A stretch of 27,583 nucleotides of DNA from JAWLHJ01 sp040904945 (GCA_040904945.1 JBBDSM010000110.1:1-27583); one strand, 5' to 3'; shown: positions 1-8,300, counted from the first letter of the stretch. The notes: generated from the letters alone by a model not told the origin. Made by a program: numbers and translations.

Positions 1-54
1 CTGGACGGATTCCTCTCGTCACTCGGCTTGCGGAAGCGGGCGGCTCAGGAGTAG
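1..54 (+). CDS. C-terminal end of an unidentified forward gene (partial)
   Basis: The first 54 bases read in frame 1 as 17 residues, LDGFLSSLGLRKRAAQE, and end at a TAG stop (52-54). The gene would converge on the reverse lipoprotein gene whose stop lies at 96. The fragment is too short to assign to a family. That it is coding at all is an inference from the open frame at the edge and the sensible convergent spacing. Confidence 0.4.
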   Translation: MDGFLSSLGLRKRAAQE

Positions 55-55
55 G

Positions 56-69
56 GCGGGTCGTCCCGC
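56..69. terminator. Short GC hairpin between convergent genes
   Basis: GCGGG (56-60) and CCCGC (65-69) form a perfect 5-bp stem with a TCGT tetraloop, placed between the stop of the partial forward gene (54) and the stop of the reverse lipoprotein gene (96). There is no T-tract on either side, so a role as a bidirectional terminator rests on position only. Confidence 0.2.
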
Positions 70-95
70 GCCGCCCGGACCAGGGACGATCGTAA

Positions 96-899
96 TCACG
101 GGAGTATCTGGCTTCGTGACGCCCAGGCGCCCACTGCGCCGTAGCCTCCGTCCACGTTCTGCACCGGTGGAACAGGGAACAAGCTACCGCCCGACCCCGT
201 CGTAAGGTGTTCCAGAAGCACGGCGTCGAGGGCATGGACCTCCAGGATCCACCTCCCCAGGTGTTTGGGCAGTAGATCCTCAGGGATAGTAGTCTCAACT
301 TCATTGCCCACCGTGCTTACGAACCATCCGTCCGGGCACGTGGCCGTTCGCGCGCAGTCGGGCTCCGTGGAAGGTCGTACGCTGACGAAGTAACCCCGGG
401 CATGGGCGCTCTGTGACCACTCCACCGTCAGGCCACCGGTCCCCGGAGGCCGCCCGGACGCTTCTGCGTATACGATCTCGAAGTCTCCGGGAACAACGGC
501 GGTCGCCGTCGCCGTGGGCCGGCCCGCAGACGTGACTCGAACCAGATACTGGGCTTCAGGCTGAATCGACGCGTCGAACACGGCGCACGCGAAGTCCCAT
601 CCCCCGAGGCGTCCATAGCGGTCCGTGCAGGGTGCGAGGCTCGCGCTCGTTCCTGCATGGGCGACCAGCACGGTATCACCCGCTTCGAGCCGGTAGAGCG
701 AGGCGGGCACGTCCCCGAGCGGCTCCTCGGCGTCCACAGGCTCGACGAGCAGGACCTGTGTGCTCTGAGCCGGGTCCAGGACCATGAAGAGCTGCATCCG
801 TTGCGCCGATTGCTCCGCGGGCGGCTCGAACATGGCGGGCAGATTACACCCGGCGATCACGAGACAGGCTGTGAACAGCAAATGCGTCTTCGATGGCAT
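96..899 (-). CDS. Outer-membrane-type lipoprotein paired with the TonB-dependent receptor (DUF4249-like)
   Basis: The 267-residue product starts with a lipoprotein signal peptide. A hydrophobic stretch ends in the lipobox IAGC with the acylated cysteine at residue 18. The rest is soluble and rich in beta-type sequence, with few Lys. It lies 16 bp downstream of the TonB-dependent receptor on the same strand, so the two are very likely co-transcribed. In Bacteroidota, lipoproteins of the DUF4249 family commonly follow receptors of this kind. Length, lipobox and position fit that family, but I see no motif that proves it. A plausible role is a surface-exposed substrate-binding partner of the receptor. 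The substrate cannot be read from the sequence. Confidence 0.7.
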   Translation of the reverse strand: MPSKTHLLFTACLVIAGCNLPAMFEPPAEQSAQRMQLFMVLDPAQSTQVLLVEPVDAEEPLGDVPASLYRLEAGDTVLVAHAGTSASLAPCTDRYGRLGGWDFACAVFDASIQPEAQYLVRVTSAGRPTATATAVVPGDFEIVYAEASGRPPGTGGLTVEWSQSAHARGYFVSVRPSTEPDCARTATCPDGWFVSTVGNEVETTIPEDLLPKHLGRWILEVHALDAVLLEHLTTGSGGSLFPVPPVQNVDGGYGAVGAWASRSQILP

Positions 900-915
900 C
901 GGCTCCGAATCTCCC

Positions 916-3279
916 CTAGAACGAAATGTCGAACCCGATGATCGGGATGAACGGCAACTGAAGGGTCGGTCTCAAGACCGGTGGACCATCCGGCATCGCC
1001 TGACCGGTCTCGTAGAACAGCACGTTCGCGTGATTCGTGGCGTTGAGGATGCTCAGGTAGGGCTCCACCCGGAGGCCTCCCACCTGAAAGTTGGTCCGGG
1101 CGCCGACATCGACCCTCAGGTAGGGCGGGAAGCGCGTCTGTGTGTCGGCCCATACCGGGTACGCATCGCCCTGAGCGGTCTGGCCGAGGATCGGGTCGAA
1201 ACGTCGCCCATCGACCGTCCCCGCCGGGGGCCAGAAGGGAAGGCCGGATCCGTAGGTCATCCGAAGCGACAGCGAAAAGGCATCACCCGGCCGAACGAAT
1301 GCCGTTGCGTCCACTGCGTGGCGCCGGTCCCAGGCCGCTCGATACTCCTCTGTCTCGTCCGCGCCCTGCATCGTCACGCCGGAGAGGCCGTATCCGACCC
1401 ATCCGGTGACCATCCCCTCGTGACGCCGAACGAAGACCTCACCACCCCAGGCCCGTCCCTCGTCGTACCTCAACTGATCCAGATCCCGGCGACCCTCTGG
1501 GCGCCAGCGCGGCAGGCCGTCGAATCTGCGATGGTACCCGGCGAGCTCGAAGCTCCACGTCCGGGCCGACCAACCCTCAAGGGCCATGGTCACGCCGTCG
1601 GCCCGGGAAAGGGGTGCGCTTTCATCCTGTCGCGTTCCCATCCAGAGCGGAGCACCCGGAAGGAGGTAGCGGTCATCCCGCAGCGCAAACAGGTACTGAT
1701 GGGCACGTGACGCGCCGACTGTCAACGCCAGGTCCCGCGCCAGATGGACGCGCGCCGCGAGGCGCGGCTCGAGAAGAAAGGAGCGACCCGAGGTGGCGAC
1801 GACCGCTCGGATACCTGGCGAGAGTCGGAGCGGCCCGAACCAGCGGTCTCCTTCGAAGTACAGGGCGGACCTCAAGGCACGGGATCGGTCCTCGCCGACG
1901 ACGTAGCCTACCGAGTCGGGAGATCCGACCAGCGAGGACTGCGTCCACTCGACGTCCACCCCGGTCCTGAAGCCCCCCATCTCACCACGCCGTGCAGCCT
2001 CGACCCGAAGCCCCGCGGCGCGAACGCTGCTCAACGTGGTCCCGGCCACTGCCGGGTCACCCACGGTCAGATCACCGTCGTAGCCCGAGCCCCAGCCCAC
2101 CACCGAGAGCTCCCAAGCCCTGGCAAAGAGGGTGTTCCACGTGACCGAGCCCGCTCGATTCGCCCACGAAGACCGTAGTCCGCCTTCCGCGTCGTCCAGG
2201 AACATCCGGAACCGATCGGACGAGTCGAAGACGGACATCGAGAGCCGTGAGCCCGGACGATCGATGTCCAGCTTCCCCTGGACGTCATGGAAGCGGAACG
2301 GGAAATCATCCGGCGCAGTGAACGAGCCCAGCGTCAGGTCCGCGTGGGTTCGGCGAGCTCCAACGCCCCAGCGCAGGCCCTCGGACGGCCTCGATCCCCG
2401 TACCGCCACGCGGGCACCCATCAAGCTCAGGCCGCCGGCCCCTTCGAGGTCCGGTGGGCCTTCGGAGTCTTCATCGTCCGCTCCCACCCGCTGCCGGACA
2501 TCTACGACGGAGCTCAGCGCTCCCCCGAACCGGGCCGGGAACGAGCCGCGATACATCTCGGCGCGGTCGATGGTCTCCGGATTGAAGGCGCCGAACAGGC
2601 CGAACAGGTGGTACGGAGCGAAGATCCGAGCGCCATCCAAGTAGAACGCGTTCTGGTCGGGCCCACCTCCACGCACATGCAGCTGAGCCGCAAGGTCGTT
2701 GAGCGCGACCACGCCCGGCAGGGATTGGAGCGATCGAAGGACATCGGGCTCGACGGCGATAGGGGCGTCTCGCATCTCCGGCATGCCCATGCCGACGACG
2801 CCAGGGCTGACCTCGCGGTCGAACAGCGCCCGCTCTCGATCAGGCCCGTCGCGTGGCAGCCGCGATGCCTGGACGGTCAACGGTCGCAGCCTGACGGGCA
2901 CGGGCTCCAACGAGATCCGCAGGTCGTCCGGTAGGGGACGTCGCAACAGCGTGTCCCGGGTCTCATAGCCATAAGCCGAAACCGAGAGTCGCACATCTCC
3001 CGCACCCACGACCACCAGTAGAAAGGCGCCCACGCTGTCGGTTTCAGTCGAGAGTCCCCGGGCGATCGCTCTGACCGAGGCGCCCGACACTACACGATCC
3101 GTTCGAGCCTCGACGACTCTTCCCTGCACCGTGTCAGGTGCAGGTTGAGCAGAAAGCAGGGCTGGGGCCCCGGCGAAGGCCAGGATGACGAGAAGGGGTC
3201 TCAAGATGTGGATCCTCCGCCGCGATGCGATCCCCAGCGGGCCAGGACCCATAGGGGACACTGGACCTCGTTGGGGCAT
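916..3279 (-). CDS. TonB-dependent outer-membrane receptor with N-terminal carboxypeptidase-regulatory-like domain
   Basis: 787 residues. A signal peptide (about residues 26-45, ending LLSAQ) is followed by a CarboxypepD_reg-like beta-sandwich (about 51-135, from VQGRVVEARTDRVVSGASV). Next comes a plug domain (about 175-262) with LRSLQSLPGV, LHVRGGGPDQNAFYLDG and FPARFGGALSSVVDVR. The beta-barrel occupies 265-787 and ends in the aromatic terminus IIGFDISF expected for outer-membrane insertion. This is the usual receptor layout of Bacteroidota and Gemmatimonadota. Such receptors take up large or scarce substrates using TonB energy; the substrate is not evident. An internal ATG at residue 10 (3252) is an equally possible start and keeps the signal peptide. 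The start is only 47 bp from the divergent gene at 3327, so the two share a very small promoter region. A TonB-like protein is encoded at 13319. Confidence 0.92.
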   Translation of the reverse strand: MPQRGPVSPMGPGPLGIASRRRIHILRPLLVILAFAGAPALLSAQPAPDTVQGRVVEARTDRVVSGASVRAIARGLSTETDSVGAFLLVVVGAGDVRLSVSAYGYETRDTLLRRPLPDDLRISLEPVPVRLRPLTVQASRLPRDGPDRERALFDREVSPGVVGMGMPEMRDAPIAVEPDVLRSLQSLPGVVALNDLAAQLHVRGGGPDQNAFYLDGARIFAPYHLFGLFGAFNPETIDRAEMYRGSFPARFGGALSSVVDVRQRVGADDEDSEGPPDLEGAGGLSLMGARVAVRGSRPSEGLRWGVGARRTHADLTLGSFTAPDDFPFRFHDVQGKLDIDRPGSRLSMSVFDSSDRFRMFLDDAEGGLRSSWANRAGSVTWNTLFARAWELSVVGWGSGYDGDLTVGDPAVAGTTLSSVRAAGLRVEAARRGEMGGFRTGVDVEWTQSSLVGSPDSVGYVVGEDRSRALRSALYFEGDRWFGPLRLSPGIRAVVATSGRSFLLEPRLAARVHLARDLALTVGASRAHQYLFALRDDRYLLPGAPLWMGTRQDESAPLSRADGVTMALEGWSARTWSFELAGYHRRFDGLPRWRPEGRRDLDQLRYDEGRAWGGEVFVRRHEGMVTGWVGYGLSGVTMQGADETEEYRAAWDRRHAVDATAFVRPGDAFSLSLRMTYGSGLPFWPPAGTVDGRRFDPILGQTAQGDAYPVWADTQTRFPPYLRVDVGARTNFQVGGLRVEPYLSILNATNHANVLFYETGQAMPDGPPVLRPTLQLPFIPIIGFDISF

Positions 3280-3326
3280 TGAGCGTAGTATGGAGCACTT
3301 CTAGCCGCTGTACCCAAGGAGCTTGT

Positions 3327-3644
3327 GTGGTCGACAATCCACGCCGGAACGAAGAAGATACTTCGGTCACCGCCCAAAGTGACCTGATTGACGTTCCCCA
3401 TGTGTACGCCAACGGCTTCCAAATTGGCGTTTCCAACGCCGACATCAGCCTCGTCCTGAAGCTGGACAACCGTCCCACGCATGTGGTCCACCTCTCCTAT
3501 ACCCTTGCCAAGACGCTGGAGAAGAAAATTGGCGGAGTCGTAGCCCAGTTCGAGGAGGCTGTAGGGAGGGATATGCTCGTGACCGACGAAGTAGACAAGG
3601 CGTTTCGGGCATTGGCGGACTCGAAAGCCGAGCCAGGCGAATAG
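3327..3644 (+). CDS. Small DUF3467-like protein, first gene of a low-GC cassette
   Basis: I chose GTG at 3327 because AAGGAG (3316-3321) lies 5 bases upstream; the frame is open further 5' but without a better start. The product has 105 residues. The core HVYANGFQIGVSNADISLVL, followed by a segment like HVVHLSYTLAKTLEKKIGGVV, resembles the DUF3467 pattern (Y-x-N, then a short beta-rich part and an 'A-K-L/A-L' helix). This is recognition from memory and was not searched. Base composition is lower than the flanks. The stop overlaps or abuts the next start (GTG 3644 or ATG 3647), so it is the lead gene of a translationally coupled set. Biochemical function is unknown. Confidence 0.7.
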   Translation: MVDNPRRNEEDTSVTAQSDLIDVPHVYANGFQIGVSNADISLVLKLDNRPTHVVHLSYTLAKTLEKKIGGVVAQFEEAVGRDMLVTDEVDKAFRALADSKAEPGE

Positions 3645-3646
3645 TG

Positions 3647-4135
3647 ATGACGTACTACTACTTGGACCATTCAACGGATCACAGGTCGGCTTGGAGCAAG
3701 CTATTCGGCCTTGCGTTGCCGGAGTGGAAGCGGGCCAGTCGTCTAGTTTACGAGGCAGACGCCGTAGGCGTCCCCTCAGATGCGTTTTTGGACGATGACG
3801 GGTCCGTGGCGGTTGCCTTCTACGACAGTAACAAGTGCCTGGAGGTCGTAATCGAGAAGGGTGGACCGACGACCTTTATGCTCAAGCGAGGATACGGATT
3901 CGATTTCGACCTTATCGCCGAATCGGAAGGCGCATCGGAGAGTGAGGTTCTTCGCTGGATCCATCGGCTATCTGGGAAACCGCTATGGAGCTCGTCAGGA
4001 TCATTCGTGCAGGTTGGTGGGACGACAACCAGGGTCGTTTCACCGACTTGGCTTTCAAGCGATCCTCGACCGCCGGGCCAAGCTCACCGGACGGCTACGG
4101 TGGGATATCCGTCTTCGACGCGAATTGTGCCCTAG
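3647..4135 (+). CDS. Unrecognised soluble protein, second gene of the low-GC cassette
   Basis: The start may be ATG 3647 or the GTG at 3644 that overlaps the previous TAG. The product has 162 residues. The first 115 or so look like a normal soluble protein: a D-rich segment FLDDDGSVAVAFYDSNKCLE, then WIHRLSGKPLWSSSGSF. From about residue 115 the composition turns into Thr/Pro/Ser/Arg-rich sequence typical of an out-of-frame read. This tail overlaps the next gene (from 3985) for 151 bases. The likely explanation is that the ancestral stop near 4000-4020 has been lost, or that a frameshift is present, leaving a non-conserved extension. I do not recognise the family. Lower GC than the flanks and coupling to its neighbours suggest joint transfer and joint function. 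Confidence 0.6.
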   Translation: MTYYYLDHSTDHRSAWSKLFGLALPEWKRASRLVYEADAVGVPSDAFLDDDGSVAVAFYDSNKCLEVVIEKGGPTTFMLKRGYGFDFDLIAESEGASESEVLRWIHRLSGKPLWSSSGSFVQVGGTTTRVVSPTWLSSDPRPPGQAHRTATVGYPSSTRIVP

Positions 4136-4449
4136 GGGACGACCTGGGAGCGCCCCGAAGTATCTGCGGACATATTGCGCGGTTCTATGGTCACTTCGCC
4201 ACCGAGCCCCTGGTCTACTGGCGATTTGAGTTGGAAGACTTGGCTCAGGGGGCGAATCCGCACTTGGCCCACGTACCCAGTGACAGTGGCGATGAATGCC
4301 ACCGGGATATCCACGGCCTTTCACGGAATGAGGCAACGAAAGCCTTCTACCGACTTGCGAGCCCGCCCGAGGACCATCTACGGATCTGCGATGGCGGCGA
4401 CCAGCCGTTCACGGTGGAGCGAATACGGGAAATAAAGTCGGTATTGTAA
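3985..4449 (+). CDS. Unrecognised 154-residue protein, third gene of the low-GC cassette
   Basis: ATG 3985 starts a protein of 154 residues beginning MELVRIIRAGWWDDNQGRF, with a weak GGGA-type ribosome site about 5-8 bases upstream. The segment GGISVFDANC, the SICGHIARFYGHF part, LVYWRFELEDL and DECHRDIHGLS give it the feel of a compact single-domain protein with conserved Trp, Cys and His (residues DANC, SIC, ECH). I cannot name a family. No signal peptide or membrane segment is visible, so it is probably cytoplasmic. Its first 50 codons overlap the 3' end of the preceding gene in another frame, and its sequence there looks more protein-like than the overlapping frame. Confidence 0.6.
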   Translation: MELVRIIRAGWWDDNQGRFTDLAFKRSSTAGPSSPDGYGGISVFDANCALGDDLGAPRSICGHIARFYGHFATEPLVYWRFELEDLAQGANPHLAHVPSDSGDECHRDIHGLSRNEATKAFYRLASPPEDHLRICDGGDQPFTVERIREIKSVL

Positions 4450-4772
4450 TCGTGGATGTCGGCCTTGGGCGTCACCTCGGAGCGTAAGTAGGCTCACGAA
4501 GGAGCGGGGCGGCGTGAAAGCGACTCCGTCGATGGCGGCGGGGCGCGCGGACCGGACCTGGGCCGCTCACGATCTGCTTACTCGCCTAGACTCAGAATCT
4601 TCGCTATCGAAGAACTGACACACTACCGGTCCTTCCCACCCGGCGACGCCGGAAGCGGAACCTGTTAAATTAAAGTGCTGTGCATGAACCGGCCCGCGAT
4701 AGCAATCGCGGCGAGCCGTCCCGCACGAGCACTGAGCTTGACTCGTTCCGCGCCTCACCGCGCTCCCGATAT
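4450..4772. other. Intergenic region between the low-GC cassette and typA
   Basis: No convincing gene is seen in these 323 bases. They hold three small perfect inverted repeats: TCTTCG/CGAAGA (4598-4603, 4608-4613), CCGGC/GCCGG with a GAC triloop (4640-4652), and CCGCGAT/ATCGCGG (4694-4711). An AT-rich run GTTAAATTAAAG at about 4664-4675 stands out in this GC-rich sequence and may mark the typA promoter. No clear -35 box can be paired with it. The frame of typA is open back to an ATG at 4683, but that extension is Arg/Ser/Pro-rich and unlike the family. Confidence 0.45.
4694..4711 (+). promoter_or_regulatory. Perfect 7-bp hairpin in the probable typA leader
   Basis: CCGCGAT (4694-4700) pairs perfectly with ATCGCGG (4705-4711) across an AGCA loop. 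It lies about 60 bases before the typA ATG and just downstream of an AT-rich promoter-like run. It is not followed by a T-tract. It could be a leader structure or chance; there is no family match. Confidence 0.3.
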
Positions 4773-6620
4773 ATGGTACCTATCCGCAACATCGCGATCA
4801 TCGCGCACGTCGATCACGGCAAGACCACCCTCGTGGACCAGATGTTCCGCAAGGCGGGTGTCTTCCGAGAGAACCAGGCCTTCGTGGACCGCGTCATGGA
4901 CTCGAACCCGCTCGAGAAGGAGCGGGGGATCACCATTCTGGCGAAGAACACCGCCGTCGAGTGGAAGGGCGTGAAGATCAACATCGTCGACACCCCCGGG
5001 CACGCCGACTTCGGCGGCGAGGTGGAGCGCATCCTGCGTATGGTCGATGGCGTGGTCCTGCTGGTGGACGCCGCCGAGGGCCCGATGCCGCAAACCCGCT
5101 TCGTGACCCGCAAGGCGCTCGAGCTCGGGCTCCAGCCCCTCGTGATCATCAACAAGGTCGACCGGGGGGATGCGCGTCCGCGCGAGGTGCACGACGAGGT
5201 GCTCGAGCTCTTCATGGACCTCGAGGCCGACGACAAGCAGCTCGACGCTCCGTTCCTCTACGCGGTGGGTCGTGACGGGTGGGCTTCGGCCGACCCGGAG
5301 GCCAAGGGCGGTGACCTGGCGCCCCTGTTCGACGTGATTCTCGAGCGGGTTCCGGCTCCGACGGTGGACCGCGACGGCCCCTTCCAGATGCTCATCTCGA
5401 CCCTCGACTTCTCGTCGTACGTCGGCCGCATTGCCATCGGGCGCGTCGAGCGCGGCACGGTGTCGGTGGGTGAGCGCGTGTCGATCCTGGAGCTCGGTGA
5501 CCCGGGCATGGTGACGGCGGGCGACGAGTACGACGACGCGCGGGTGACCAAGCTCTATACCTTCTCGGGGCTCGACCGGATCGACGTCGAGGAGGCCGAG
5601 GCGGGCGACATCATCGCGCTCGCGGGCATCGAGGGCGTGGAAATCGGGAAGACGCTCACCGACCCCGAGCACCGCGAGCGCATCCGGGGCATCGCGGTCG
5701 AGGAGCCGACCCTCTCCGTCGACTTCACGGTCAACAACTCGCCGTTCGCCGGCCAGTCCGGGAAGTTCGTGACGACCCGCCAGGTGCGTGACCGGCTCTA
5801 CAAGGAGCTCGAGCGTAACGTCTCCTTGCGCGTCGAGGACACGGAGCAGCCCGACACCTTCACGGTCAGCGGCCGGGGCGAGCTCCACCTCACGATCCTC
5901 ATGGAAACCATGCGGCGCGAGGGGTTCGAGTTCCAGGTTTCCCGCCCGCGGGTAATCACCCGCAAGGCAGACGGCGGCACGCAGGAGCCCTACGAGGAGG
6001 CCGTGGTCGAGGTCCCGCAGGAGCTCGTCGGCACCGTCATCGAGAAGCTCGGCGGACGGAAGGGCGAGATGACCGAGATGCGCCCCATGGGCGACTCCGG
6101 CACGACCCGCCTCCGGTTCAAGATTCCGGCGCGGGGACTGTTCGGATACCGCTCCGAGTTCATGACGGACACCCGGGGTGAAGGGATTCTGCACCACCAG
6201 TTCGACTCGTGGGGCCCCTGGGCGGGGACGCTGCGTGGCCGCGGCCGAGGCGTGCTCGTGGCTGATCGGCCCGGCAAGGTCGTCGGCTTCGCGCTGTTCA
6301 ACCTCCAGGAGCGTGCGACGCTCTTCGTGTCTCCCGGCGACGACGCGTACTGCGGCATGATCGTCGGCGAGAACGTCCGCCAGGACGACATGGAGGTGAA
6401 CGTGAGCAAGGAGAAGAAGCTCACGAACATGCGGACCACGTCGTCCGATGAGAACATCAAGCTCGAGCCGCCCCGGAAGGTTACGCTCGAGCTCGCGCTC
6501 GAGTTCATCGAGGACGACGAGCTGATCGAGGTCACCCCCGACGCGATCCGGCTCCGGAAGCGGATTCTCGACGCCAACATGCGCAAGAAGGCCGGCAAGA
6601 AGACCCTCCAGCTGGCGTAG
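4773..6620 (+). CDS. typA: Translational GTPase TypA/BipA
   Basis: The start is set at ATG 4773 because the family begins with the sequence IRNIAIIAHVDHGKTT; the 31 codons open upstream have no family resemblance. The product has 615 residues, near the usual length of about 607. GTPase motifs are all present: HVDHGKTT (12-19), RGITI (51-55), DTPGH (73-77), NKVD (127-130). The EF-G-like domains II, III and V and the TypA-specific C-terminal domain follow, including GRGELHLTILMETMRREGFE and the KKLTNMR segment. TypA binds the ribosome and helps 50S assembly and growth under stress. There is no clear Shine-Dalgarno sequence before this start. The next gene begins 1 base after the stop (GTG 6622), so they are probably co-transcribed. 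Confidence 0.96.
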   Translation: MVPIRNIAIIAHVDHGKTTLVDQMFRKAGVFRENQAFVDRVMDSNPLEKERGITILAKNTAVEWKGVKINIVDTPGHADFGGEVERILRMVDGVVLLVDAAEGPMPQTRFVTRKALELGLQPLVIINKVDRGDARPREVHDEVLELFMDLEADDKQLDAPFLYAVGRDGWASADPEAKGGDLAPLFDVILERVPAPTVDRDGPFQMLISTLDFSSYVGRIAIGRVERGTVSVGERVSILELGDPGMVTAGDEYDDARVTKLYTFSGLDRIDVEEAEAGDIIALAGIEGVEIGKTLTDPEHRERIRGIAVEEPTLSVDFTVNNSPFAGQSGKFVTTRQVRDRLYKELERNVSLRVEDTEQPDTFTVSGRGELHLTILMETMRREGFEFQVSRPRVITRKADGGTQEPYEEAVVEVPQELVGTVIEKLGGRKGEMTEMRPMGDSGTTRLRFKIPARGLFGYRSEFMTDTRGEGILHHQFDSWGPWAGTLRGRGRGVLVADRPGKVVGFALFNLQERATLFVSPGDDAYCGMIVGENVRQDDMEVNVSKEKKLTNMRTTSSDENIKLEPPRKVTLELALEFIEDDELIEVTPDAIRLRKRILDANMRKKAGKKTLQLA

Positions 6621-6621
6621 C

Positions 6622-8300
6622 GTGGAGCGGCCGCTCGCGCCGGACGAGGCCCCGAGCGATCCGGGGGCGCGCGCCGGAGGCGGGCTTCGCAGGATCGGCC
6701 TGTTCGCGCTCGCGTTCGGCTCCGGCTTCGCGGTGCTCGTCATCGAGATTGCAGNNNNNNNNNNNNNNNNNNNNNNNNNNNNNNNNNNNNNNNNNNNNNN
6801 NNNNNNNNNNNNNNNNNNNNNNNNNNNNNNNNNNNNNNNNNNNNNNNNNNNNNNCTGTTCGCGCTCGCGTTCGGCTCCGGCTTCGCGGTGCTCGTCATCG
6901 AGATTGCAGGGGCCCGGATGATCGCTCCGGTGTTCGGCCTCTCGGCCATCCCCTGGACCGCGGTCATCGGTGTGATCCTCGCCGCGCTCGCACTGGGGAG
7001 CCATCTGGGCGGACGCATGGCCGACCGAGGTGACGTGCCCCTTCCTGTGATCCTCTTGGCCGCAGGGGCGACCGCCGCCCTTCCTGTGCTCGGGATGGCA
7101 GTGCCCTGGGTCGCGCGTGATCTGCTCGGTTTCATTCCGGGTGCCGTGGCCAGCGCCGTGGTGCTGTTCGCTCCTTCCGTGCTCTGCCTGGGCGCCGTCG
7201 TGCCGTTCCTCGTGCAGGCCGACACGGAGAGTCTCGGCACCGTGGGCCGCCGGGCGGGAGACCTGAGCGCCGCTGCCACCGCCGGCTCCATCGCGGGATC
7301 GTTCACGACCGGCTTCGTGCTCCTCCCCCTCATGCCTCTCCCGGTGTTGATGGCCGGCACGGCCGCCTTCCTTTTCCTGTTGGCCGCACTGGCCGGTCGG
7401 CTGCTCGGTGGTCGGGTGCCCGACGGTGCGCTCATAGTGGCCACGCTGTGCGTGGCGGGCCTGTCGGCCGCCGCGTTGTCACCGGCCGCCGGCGTGCTCC
7501 ATCAGACGCAGACGCTCTACGCCTCCGTCCAGGTGACGGAGCGGACATGGCGTGACGGGCGCGAGGTGCGTGAGCTCTGGCAGAACGGTGGCTCGTCCTC
7601 GGCGGAGTACGCCGACGGGGCCCCCGCCCACGCCTACGCCACGGCCAGCCTGGACATCCTCCGGGACGAGCTCGCTCGTGCCGACTCCGTGCTCGTGCTC
7701 GGCGGCGCCGCATTGACCCTGCCGGTGGCGTTCCTGGATCGTCATCCCGACCTCACGGTCGATGTCGTCGAGATCGATCCGGTGGTGACCGAGCTTGCGC
7801 GCCGCTACTTCGCGGTGGGGGAGCTCGCGGACGAGGCGGTGAGGGTCACGCACGAGGACGCGAGGGTCTTCCTGCGCGAATCGTCCGGCCGCTACGACCT
7901 GATCTACATGGACGTGTTCGATCACCTGGTGACGGTTCCGTGGACGATGGTCACGACGGAGGCCTTCGAGGCGATGGCCGCGCGCCTGACCCCCGACGGC
8001 GTCCTGGCCGGGAACGTCCTATCACCTCTGGAGGGTCCTGGCGCTGCGTTCCTGCATCGTCTGCGGGCGACCCTCGAAAGCGTCTTCCCCCGGACCCGGA
8101 TCTACGTCGTCGACCCAGCGGCCGACGGGCGCGTCACGCAGAATCTCATCGTGCTCGCGGCGGCCCAAGGCACAGACCTCCCGGAGTGGGGCGGCTCTGA
8201 GGCCGAGGTTCGGGGCGAGGGCCGCCCCTTCACGGACCGGTGGGCCCCGGTCGAGTATCTTCAGGCGCGCGTGTTCGTGCAGGGACTCGGCTGGAACTGA
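6622..8300 (+). CDS. Membrane-fused spermidine-synthase-like protein (interrupted by an assembly gap)
   Basis: The gene begins at GTG 6622, 1 base after typA. It is cut by 100 N (6755-6854) flanked by two copies of a 55-bp sequence. Removing the Ns and one copy (155 bases) joins the two open frames exactly, giving about 507 residues. The N-terminal 220 residues carry several hydrophobic helices (for example VLVIEIAGARMIAPVFGLS and LAALALGSHLGG), typical of fused MFS/spermidine synthase proteins. The C-terminal part is a Rossmann methyltransferase-like domain: VLVLGGAALTLP, VDVVEIDPVV, THEDARVFL, YDLIYMDVF. The glycine loop is GGAAL rather than the GGGDG of true spermidine synthases, so aminopropyl transfer is uncertain. 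Confidence 0.85.
6700..6909. repeat. 55-bp direct duplication flanking a 100-N gap (assembly artefact)
   Basis: Bases 6700-6754 and 6855-6909 are identical over 55 bp, and the 100 Ns at 6755-6854 sit between them. The same 55-bp arrangement recurs at 17401-17610. The constant length suggests the k-mer overlap of a de Bruijn assembler, with a scaffolder inserting a default gap. Merging the copies restores one reading frame. It should not be treated as a biological repeat. Confidence 0.92.

Noticed and set aside
3327..4449. Toxin-antitoxin system
   Set aside because: Size and coupling are suggestive, but no toxin fold or DNA-binding antitoxin motif could be recognised, so the cassette is left as unknown.
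4567..4758. Possible 63-residue reverse gene in the typA upstream region
   Set aside because: It has no ribosome site, no domain and Arg/Ser-rich composition.
4755..7004. A 749-codon open frame on the reverse strand opposite typA
   Set aside because: It is rich in Glu/His/Arg/Asp low-complexity sequence, has no domain, and crosses the N gap. It is the antisense shadow of typA in high-GC DNA.
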